Part shown: piece after piece, positions 1 to 4,597 of the stretch
Layout of the letters: the number at the start of each line of letters is the position of its first letter
Numbering within the stretch: position 1 is the first letter of the stretch
Source: Bacteroidota bacterium
GTDB lineage: Bacteria > Bacteroidota > Bacteroidia > B-17B0 > Aurantibacillaceae
Assembly: GCA_025360565.1 (NCBI GenBank)
Contig: JANYBY010000028.1
Coordinates: 1-6,731, forward strand
Length of the DNA stretch: 6,731 nucleotides
Direction: 5' to 3'
The notes under the pieces: generated by a model
What the model saw: only the letters and a program-made list of their open reading frames with translations
Databases searched by the model: none
Told to the model about the DNA's origin: nothing
Made by a program: the position numbers and the translations under genes

Positions 1-284
1 GTAACTTTTTCTTTTTCGCGTTTTACTTTACGGTATTCATCTATCAACGTATTCACCATTATTTTCCGGATCCACACTTTGAATGGAATGGCAAGATTGT
101 ATTTTTCGAGATTTTTTAAAATTTTCATGAAGCCGAGATTCAATGTTTCGGCGGCCATATCTTTATCTTTTGTGTAACGCACACAAATACTCATTAAGTA
201 ACTGTAGGTATTTTTATACAATTCGTACTCAGCCTTTCGGTCGTGTTTAATGCATGCTGCTATTAAAGTTGGCTGAATATTCAT
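1..284 (-). CDS. ECF-like RNA polymerase sigma factor, N-terminal part (runs off window)
   Basis: This gene was translated by hand from the minus strand. An ATG at 284-282 opens 94 complete codons that continue past the window edge, so the 3' part is missing. The protein begins MNIQPTLIAACIKHDRKAEY. It then shows the sigma-70 region 2 pattern: a helix with YKNTYSYLMSICVRYTKDKD (residues 23-42), an 'AAETLNLGFMKILKNLEKY' segment (44-62) matching the usual AED-x-x-Q-x-x-F-x-K-x-x-x-N-L core-binding helix, and 'PFKVWIRKIMVNTLIDEYRK' (67-86) matching the region 2.3/2.4 helix that contacts the -10 element. It would direct core RNA polymerase to alternative promoters. The usual 'Q' of the core-binding helix is replaced (L-N-L-G-F), so it is somewhat diverged. 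No anti-sigma gene is visible because the downstream side is cut. I found no good promoter match upstream. The family assignment is good; its regulon is unknown. Confidence 0.85.
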   Translation of the reverse strand, partial: MNIQPTLIAACIKHDRKAEYELYKNTYSYLMSICVRYTKDKDMAAETLNLGFMKILKNLEKYNLAIPFKVWIRKIMVNTLIDEYRKVKREKEKV

Positions 285-288
285 AACA

Positions 289-300
289 AGGCTTTTGCCT
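289..300 (-). promoter_or_regulatory. Small hairpin just upstream of the sigma-factor start
   Basis: A perfect 4-bp stem with a 4-nt loop (AGGC-AAAA-GCCT on the minus strand) ends 4 nt before the ATG of the sigma-factor gene, where a ribosome would load. It could modulate initiation, but such a short stem is easily produced by chance. Confidence 0.2.
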
Positions 301-381
301 GATAATTAATACGATTAAATTTAATGAAAGGTTGGCAAAAAAAGAAGGATTTTAACTTATAACTGCCAAAGAAGAGTAAAA

Positions 382-481
382 GACACTAATTGCACTAATT
401 TTCACAAAATTGAAATTTTATGTAACTGCTATTACCATTTATGAAAAACGAGAATAAGTGTGAATTAGTGAAATTCGTGTC
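382..481. repeat. Imperfect 24-nt inverted repeat made of 9-nt units, accD-sigma intergenic region
   Basis: The 225-nt gap between accD and the sigma-factor gene holds two arms, 382-405 and 458-481. They are reverse complements at 20 of 24 positions and are separated by 52 nt. Each arm contains two tandem 9-nt units of the form ATT(A/C)GTGNN: ATTAGTGCA+ATTAGTGTC in the left arm read on the minus strand, and ATTAGTGAA+ATTCGTGTC in the right arm read on the plus strand. A further 10-bp complementary pair (339-348 with 488-497, CCTTCTTTTT) flanks it, so a foldback of about 160 nt is possible. It may end accD transcription or be a dispersed intergenic repeat. No other terminator and no TAnnTTTG promoter box was found in the gap. 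Confidence 0.6.
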
Positions 482-509
482 AAAAACCCTTCTTTTTAAC
501 AAAAAAGCC

Positions 510-1355
510 CTAATTTTTGAGCATTTTCAGGATATTTCCGAGTTTTTCCTTTAACTCGGTTCTCGGCACAATCTTATCTAAAAACCCATGTTCAAGTACA
601 AACTCAGCCGTTTGAAAGCCTTTTGGAAGATCTTTTCCAATTGTTTCTTTTACAACCCTTGGTCCTGCAAATCCAATCAAAGATCCCGGCTCGGCAATGT
701 TAAGATCGCCCAACATGGCGTAACTTGCCGTTACCCCTCCGGTTGTTGGATCGGTTAATAAAGAAATATAAGGGATCTTATGCTGTGCCAACTGACTTAA
801 TTTTGCCGATGTTTTAGCCATTTGCATTAACGAAAACGCGGCTTCCATCATACGGGCACCTCCGCTTTTTGAAATGATGAGTAAAGGATATTTAGTTTTA
901 ATACAAAAATCAATGGCACGCGCTATTTTTTCGCCAACAACACTGCCCATACTGCCTCCAATAAAACTAAAATCCATACAGCAAATAACAAGATCGTTGT
1001 CGTTTACCTTGCCATACGCGGTGCGCAGGGCATCTTTTAAATTTGTTTTTTTAATGGTGTCGGTTAAACGATCGGTATATTTTTTTGTATCGTGAAAGTT
1101 AAGCGGATCGCCACTAACCAAATTTTCGTTCAGTTCGGTAAACTCGTTATTATCAAAGATAACTTCAAAATATTCTTTGCTTCCAATTCTTTCGTGGTAT
1201 CCGCAATCCGAACAAATGTATTTACTGTTCGCGAAATCGGCCGTTGTATGAATTTTTTTGCACTGCGGACATTTATACCAAAGGCCTTCGGGAGTTTCCT
1301 TTTTTTCTTTGGTAGAAGTAGTAATGCCTGTTTTTAATCTTTTAAACCAACCCAT
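510..1355 (-). CDS. accD: Acetyl-CoA carboxylase carboxyltransferase subunit beta
   Basis: AccD pairs with AccA to form the carboxyltransferase that moves the carboxyl group from biotin (on AccB) to acetyl-CoA, giving malonyl-CoA, the first committed step of fatty-acid synthesis in the cytoplasm. The 281-residue length is normal. An N-terminal zinc ribbon is intact: C29-x2-C32 and C48-x2-C51. The crotonase-like core follows, with FIGGSMGSVVGEKIARA (131-147), SKSGGARMMEA (162-172), TTGGVTASYAMLGD (204-217) and GFAGPRVVKETIGKDLP (228-244), the family's oxyanion-hole and CoA-binding signatures. The C-terminal GFQTAEFVLEHGFLDKIV is also typical. The ATG start gives the standard MGWFKRLK N-terminus; there is no Shine-Dalgarno, only an A/T-rich leader. 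It lies 95 nt behind the aldolase gene with no clear promoter between, so co-transcription is likely. accA is not in the window. Confidence 0.97.
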   Translation of the reverse strand: MGWFKRLKTGITTSTKEKKETPEGLWYKCPQCKKIHTTADFANSKYICSDCGYHERIGSKEYFEVIFDNNEFTELNENLVSGDPLNFHDTKKYTDRLTDTIKKTNLKDALRTAYGKVNDNDLVICCMDFSFIGGSMGSVVGEKIARAIDFCIKTKYPLLIISKSGGARMMEAAFSLMQMAKTSAKLSQLAQHKIPYISLLTDPTTGGVTASYAMLGDLNIAEPGSLIGFAGPRVVKETIGKDLPKGFQTAEFVLEHGFLDKIVPRTELKEKLGNILKMLKN

Positions 1356-1377
1356 ATTTTAAATTTTTGATTTATTG

Positions 1378-1448
1378 AATTGTAGAGTTTTTGAATGATG
1401 ATTAAGCATGTTCAATCTAAAATTCATTAACTTTAAAATTCTACAATT
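1378..1448. repeat. 14-nt inverted repeat in the aldolase-accD intergenic region
   Basis: The arms 1378-1391 (AATTGTAGAGTTTT) and 1435-1448 (AAAATTCTACAATT) are reverse complements at 13 of 14 positions. They nearly fill the 95-nt gap and start 2 nt after the aldolase stop codon. A shorter inner pair (1394-1398 with 1424-1428) could continue the fold. In the minus-strand transcript the one mismatch is an A-C pair; on the plus strand it would be a G-U wobble. No U-tract follows, so it does not look like a normal terminator. It may be an RNA processing or stability element, or a remnant of an intergenic repeat. Confidence 0.5.
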
Positions 1449-1450
1449 AA

Positions 1451-2506
1451 TTATGCGATAGTTATCGTTTTATCAAGATACACATCCTGAATTGTATTAA
1501 GTAATGAAACGCCTTCGTTCATAGGTTTTTGAAAAGCTTTCCGTCCGCTTATTAAGCCTTGTCCGCCGGCTCGTTTATTGATGATAGCGGTTGTTACAGC
1601 TTCGGCCATATCGCCTGCGCCTTTGCTTTCGCCGCCGCTGTTAATTAAACCCATGCGGCCCATATAACAATTTGCTACTTGGTAACGGCATAGATCAATT
1701 GGGTGATCGGTTGTTAATTCGGAATAAACCTTTGGATGTGTTTTACCAAAGGCAATTGCGTTGTAACCGCCATTTTTATCAGATAGTTTTTGTTTAATGA
1801 TATCTGCTTGAATTGTTACTCCCAAATGATTTGCTTGTGACGAAAGATCTGCAGCGGTATGATAATCTACCCCATCTTTTTTAAACGCATTATTTCGGGT
1901 ATAACACCATAAAACCGTTGCCATACCTAATTGATGAGCGTGTTCGAATGCTTTTGCCACTTCAACAATTTGGCGGCCGCTTTCAGGCGAACCAAAATAA
2001 ATAGTTGCGCCAACCGCTACAGCACCCATGTTCCAGGCATCTTCAATGGTTCCGAACATGATCTGATCGAATTTATTTGGGTATGATAAAAATTCGTTAT
2101 GATTTATTTTTACGATAAAGGGAATTTTATGAGCGTATTTTCGGGCAACAGAACCTAAAACGCCATAAGTAGAAGCAACAGCGTTACACCCGCCTTCGAT
2201 GGCTAATTTTACAATGTTTTCGCTGTCAAAATATATTGGATTTGGGGCAAAACTGGCTCCGGCGCTATGTTCAATACCTTGATCAACCGGTAAAATGCTC
2301 ATGTAGCCCGAACCGGATAAACGACCGGTATTGTATAATTGATGTAAACTTCTTAAAACCTGCGGGTTTCTGTTTGAACCCATAAAGATCCTGTCAACAA
2401 AATCACTACCCGGAAGATGGATATTTTCTTTAGCAATGGTTTTACATTTGTGATTTAATAAATTATCGGCATTTACGCCTAATAACTCTACAATTTTTGA
2501 TGACAT
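1451..2506 (-). CDS. fbaB: Class I fructose-bisphosphate aldolase (FbaB/DhnA type)
   Basis: This enzyme cleaves fructose 1,6-bisphosphate to dihydroxyacetone phosphate and glyceraldehyde 3-phosphate, or runs in reverse for gluconeogenesis, through a Schiff-base lysine without metal. The 351-residue protein resembles, from memory, E. coli FbaB (about 350 residues) along its length: LLGVNADNLLNHKCKT (8-23), YNTGRLSGSGYMSILPVDQGIEHSAGASF (58-86), ASTYGVLGSVARKYAHKIPF (111-130), VAVGATIYFGSPES (164-177), the lysine-bearing strand ADIIKQK (234-240, probable Schiff-base K238), NCYMGRMGLINSGG (279-292) and the phosphate-binding end INKRAGGQGLISGRKAFQKP (309-328). All expected parts are present with no frameshift. 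The ATG lies about 20 nt downstream of a consensus -7 box, so the leader is very short. It probably shares a transcript with accD. A dyad inside the promoter suggests a dedicated regulator. Confidence 0.96.
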   Translation of the reverse strand: MSSKIVELLGVNADNLLNHKCKTIAKENIHLPGSDFVDRIFMGSNRNPQVLRSLHQLYNTGRLSGSGYMSILPVDQGIEHSAGASFAPNPIYFDSENIVKLAIEGGCNAVASTYGVLGSVARKYAHKIPFIVKINHNEFLSYPNKFDQIMFGTIEDAWNMGAVAVGATIYFGSPESGRQIVEVAKAFEHAHQLGMATVLWCYTRNNAFKKDGVDYHTAADLSSQANHLGVTIQADIIKQKLSDKNGGYNAIAFGKTHPKVYSELTTDHPIDLCRYQVANCYMGRMGLINSGGESKGAGDMAEAVTTAIINKRAGGQGLISGRKAFQKPMNEGVSLLNTIQDVYLDKTITIA

Positions 2507-2526
2507 ATTTTAATTTTTAGAGGTAG

Positions 2527-2558
2527 CAAATATACTTAAAATTGGTGATTTTTGCCAA
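2527..2558 (-). promoter_or_regulatory. Bacteroidota-type promoter of the aldolase (-accD) unit
   Basis: On the minus strand the -7 box TATATTTG (2534-2527) matches TAnnTTTG exactly. A TTG (2558-2556) lies 21 nt upstream and fits the -33 element. The ATG at 2506 is 20 nt further on, leaving an untranslated leader of roughly 10-15 nt with no Shine-Dalgarno sequence. Confidence 0.7.
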
Positions 2559-2564
2559 TTTAAA
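2536..2564. promoter_or_regulatory. Candidate operator: dyad in the spacer of the aldolase promoter
   Basis: AAATTGG (2539-2545) and CCAATTT (2555-2561) form a perfect 7-bp inverted repeat with a 9-nt centre. Allowing one mismatch, the arms extend to 10 bp (2536-2545 and 2555-2564). The dyad lies over and between the -33 and -7 elements, where a bound dimeric repressor would block polymerase. The regulator is unknown. Confidence 0.4.
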
Positions 2565-2652
2565 GGCTGAAATAACCGTGTAAAAAAAGAGAAAATGATT
2601 TTGTTGGATGCGTGTTTATAATTGAAAGAGGGGGTTGTGAAAATTCAACAAT

Positions 2653-2681
2653 AAAAAAACCCCCACTTGTAAGGCGAGGGT
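2653..2681 (-). terminator. Rho-independent terminator of the siaB-siaC unit
   Basis: Read on the minus strand, ACCCTCGC (2681-2674) pairs with GTGGGGGT (2666-2659) as an 8-bp stem including two G-U wobbles, with a 7-nt loop, followed at once by a run of seven T (2659-2653). It begins 26 nt after the siaC stop codon. The G-U pairs would become A-C mismatches in a plus-strand transcript, which supports minus-strand use. Confidence 0.8.
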
Positions 2682-2706
2682 ATTTAAAATATAAAAGAAT
2701 AATTTT

Positions 2707-3087
2707 TTATTCATTAACCATTACCATTTTAAATGGTACGTTAATAATTGCTTGGTAATCTTCACCGGCTTCCAACATATCCTCATCATCTTCTTCGTAA
2801 TGCCAGTTAATTGTAACTGCGCTTCCGCCTTTGTGAATGCCTTCTAATTTTTTGAATACATCTAAAATACATTTTGATGAAGATGTATTAAAATATTCTA
2901 ATTGAACATTTACTGTTGTTGCAGGTTTTGCAGAGGATGAATACTTATCCAGAGAATCAACCAAAGGTTTGTAAAACTCAATAGAATTTTCCGGAATAGA
3001 ACGCCCTTTAATTTCTAATACTCCACCATTTAAATCAAAACTGATGCTTGGTGTTTTTGGTGTGCCTTCAATTGCGTATTTGTCCAT
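2707..3087 (-). CDS. siaC: SiaC-family regulatory phosphoprotein (DUF1987)
   Basis: The 126-residue cytoplasmic protein matches the SiaC family in length and motifs. In Pseudomonas aeruginosa SiaC is phosphorylated by the kinase SiaB and dephosphorylated by the PP2C phosphatase SiaA; the unphosphorylated form binds and activates the diguanylate cyclase SiaD. Seen here: an N-terminal beta strand pair (SISFDLNGGVLEIKGRSIPENS, 14-35), a helix (EFYKPLVDSLDKY, 37-49), strand VNVQLEYFN (59-67), then T68-S-S-S-K, where T68 falls at the position of the known SiaC phosphothreonine. The conserved helix CILDVFKKLEGIHKGG (73-88) and INWHYEEDDEDMLEAGEDY (93-111) follow. The fold recalls STAS anti-anti-sigma proteins. 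It starts 12 nt after the siaB stop, behind an A-rich spacer, so the two are co-transcribed and probably interact. No SiaD-like GGDEF gene is in the window, so its target here is unknown. Confidence 0.88.
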   Translation of the reverse strand: MDKYAIEGTPKTPSISFDLNGGVLEIKGRSIPENSIEFYKPLVDSLDKYSSSAKPATTVNVQLEYFNTSSSKCILDVFKKLEGIHKGGSAVTINWHYEEDDEDMLEAGEDYQAIINVPFKMVMVNE

Positions 3088-3099
3088 AATTACTTTTTT

Positions 3100-3657
3100 T
3101 TAGTTTTGTTGTTGTTGTGTTACTTTTATATTTAGTGTAAAGAAAGAAACTTTATTGTCAATTTCCAAAAAATTATACTCTAATTTTTCACCTGTTTTTC
3201 GGGCTATATCAATCATTCCTAATCCGCCTCCGCCTTTTAACGACATTTCGCCGTTATTAAGCACTTTTTTATAGTATTCTTTAAGTTCTTCTTTGTTAAG
3301 GGAGTTAACTTCATCTAACCTTGTTTTTAAGCCTTTAATATTTTCGTTTAAAATATAATTACCCGTAAAAATAGAATATTTTGTCTCTAGTTTGCCGATC
3401 ATAAAAATGGCTGAACGGATCTTATCGCCCTGATCGCTATCTGCCATATCATCTAAATGGTGGTAAAGGTTTTGTAAACATTCAACCAATACATTGTAAA
3501 CCTTCTTTTTCATTTTAGGTTCTTCCTGCATATTATCCATTTTATTCTCCATAATTTGAAGAATAGAAGTTAGAAGGTCGGAAGTAATTTCACCTTTGAA
3601 AGAGAGAAGAATATTATTTCTCTCCATCTTATCGTATATATCGAAAACATCTACCAT
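3100..3657 (-). CDS. siaB: SiaB-family protein kinase (DUF6272, GHKL-like)
   Basis: This is a 185-residue soluble protein of the SiaB family, whose Pseudomonas member phosphorylates SiaC on Thr68. Visible signs of a GHKL-type ATP-binding fold are an N-box-like helix VYNVLVECLQNLYHHLDD (residues 53-70, E59, Q62, N63, H66-H67) and a late glycine-rich loop KGGGGLGMIDIARKTGEKLEY (about 141-161), followed by a final beta strand (VSFFTLNIKV). No membrane segment or other domain is present. I place the start at the ATG at 3657. An in-frame TTG at 3666 would add only three residues and lies within about 6 nt of the -7 box, roughly at the expected transcription start, so it is unlikely to be used. The gene ends in a short CAA repeat (QQQQN) and is followed by siaC after 12 nt. 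Kinase activity and the SiaC substrate are inferred from family and context. Confidence 0.85.
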   Translation of the reverse strand: MVDVFDIYDKMERNNILLSFKGEITSDLLTSILQIMENKMDNMQEEPKMKKKVYNVLVECLQNLYHHLDDMADSDQGDKIRSAIFMIGKLETKYSIFTGNYILNENIKGLKTRLDEVNSLNKEELKEYYKKVLNNGEMSLKGGGGLGMIDIARKTGEKLEYNFLEIDNKVSFFTLNIKVTQQQQN

Positions 3658-3671
3658 GAAAGGCAAGTTTA

Positions 3672-3704
3672 CAAAAATAGTATTTTATTTTAATTTAAAT
3701 GCAA
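3672..3704 (-). promoter_or_regulatory. Bacteroidota-type promoter of siaB-siaC
   Basis: On the minus strand the -7 box TATTTTTG (3679-3672) matches TAnnTTTG. A TTG (3704-3702) lies 22 nt upstream. The -33 element sits inside the last codons of the lipoprotein gene. The ATG at 3657 is 14 nt past the -7 box, implying an almost leaderless mRNA. An A/T-only palindrome (3674-3686) overlaps the -7 box. Confidence 0.65.
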
Positions 3705-4551
3705 CTGTATTGCCATTTACTGTAAAAGTAGCATCATCGTTACAGGAACCATCCCCAAAATCGATCGTTCTCGCGTTATAATCTACAGGGGTGAGCTGTA
3801 AAACCCCTTTATCAATATACTGGCAAGATCTGTGTTTAATAAGCGGTGTTGACTGTGGAATGGATACTGAAAAGGCCCTCCCCTGGCGATTAACTCCATT
3901 TGCTGTGCCAAAAATCTCTGAAACAGGATCAGAACCGGCGGGATTGCCTTTTGAATAGTTTGTAAATGTTTTATCAAATGAATAATTAATGGTCCATGAT
4001 CCGGTTTTACAGGCTCCGTTGATCAATTTAACGCTAAAACTTGTTTTGTGATTAACCGTATCGGCGCTAAGGGTAGTAACCACAATACTATCGCAAGTAT
4101 AATTAATAACGCCGGTTTTATAATTTATCAGGTAAATGATCATTTTTGCGCCCGTGTTTTTTATTTTATCCGTTAAACGAATTTTAAGAGAGCCTGTTCT
4201 GAGTTTTCCGTCAGGGAAAGTTAAAGGGCAAGCATTACTTACATCTAATGTATACACAGGATAAGCACTGTAATTTGTGGTTCCTAAAGCCGAAACGTTT
4301 CCTTGAATGAGGGTTAACGAATCGCAAGTGGCCGAGGTGGCAGATCTGCCTGCGGTGCCTGTGCCTTTAGTATTTATTGCGTGATTGTTTGTGGTTGGTA
4401 CAATGCCATTAAATTCCTGATCGGCAATTGCATTATCTACCGAAGATTGAGTTTCGTTATCAACAGTTGCTGTTTCTTTTTTCTTACAACCCAAAAAAAC
4501 AAACATTGATAAACAAGTTCCGGTTAAAATTATATGAATGGTTTTTTTCAC
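3685..4551 (-). CDS. Putative lipoprotein of unknown function
   Basis: The 288-residue protein starts with a lipoprotein signal: MKK, a hydrophobic stretch (residues 5-20) and a lipobox FLGC with lipidated Cys22. The +2 to +4 residues are Lys, unlike the acidic surface-export signal described for some Bacteroidota lipoproteins, so the membrane face is uncertain. A low-complexity Asn/Thr/Gly/Ala linker (about 27-72) precedes a beta-rich domain (about 76-288) with six cysteines (C76, C108, C153, C181, C243, C270) that could form disulfides in the periplasm. The C-terminal motif DFGDGSCNDDATFTVNG (264-280) recurs, from memory, in hypothetical Bacteroidota lipoproteins. The start is GTG at 4551; no in-frame ATG lies between it and the promoter. 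It has its own promoter and sits between the sensor-phosphatase and siaB, 35 nt after the former and 27 nt before the latter. Its link to the phospho-switch is only positional. Confidence 0.8.
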   Translation of the reverse strand: MKKTIHIILTGTCLSMFVFLGCKKKETATVDNETQSSVDNAIADQEFNGIVPTTNNHAINTKGTGTAGRSATSATCDSLTLIQGNVSALGTTNYSAYPVYTLDVSNACPLTFPDGKLRTGSLKIRLTDKIKNTGAKMIIYLINYKTGVINYTCDSIVVTTLSADTVNHKTSFSVKLINGACKTGSWTINYSFDKTFTNYSKGNPAGSDPVSEIFGTANGVNRQGRAFSVSIPQSTPLIKHRSCQYIDKGVLQLTPVDYNARTIDFGDGSCNDDATFTVNGNTVAFKLK

Positions 4552-4567
4552 TTTTTGTATCTGTAAG

Positions 4568-4597
4568 CAAATATAGTATAAAAGTTTTAAATTGCAA
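4568..4597 (-). promoter_or_regulatory. Bacteroidota-type promoter of the lipoprotein gene
   Basis: On the minus strand the -7 box TATATTTG (4575-4568) matches TAnnTTTG exactly, with TTG (4597-4595) 19 nt upstream. The -33 TTG lies in the last codons of the sensor-phosphatase gene. The GTG start at 4551 is 16 nt past the -7 box, so the leader is short; this supports the GTG choice. Confidence 0.7.

Noticed and set aside
316..323. TAAATTTA as the -7 box of the sigma-factor promoter
   Set aside because: It misses the final G of TAnnTTTG and no TTG lies at the right distance upstream.
491..510. T-rich hairpin just after the accD stop as a rho-independent terminator
   Set aside because: The stem is only A/T pairs plus one G-C (CTTTTT/AAAAAG) and lacks a G/C-rich core followed by a T-run, so it is too weak to call.
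874..1337. Plus-strand open frames opposite accD (874-1095 and 1092-1337)
   Set aside because: They lie antisense to a clear accD gene, have no recognisable protein features and no promoter; they are shadows of the real frame.
3658..3666. TTG start for siaB giving three extra residues (MPF)
   Set aside because: It coincides with the expected transcription start of the promoter at 3704-3672. The ATG at 3657 is a better start and fits the family length.
3674..3686. AAAATA-G-TATTTT palindrome over the siaBC -7 box as an operator
   Set aside because: It is made only of A/T apart from its centre, in a very A/T-rich stretch and partly forced by the -7 box, so chance is a sufficient explanation.
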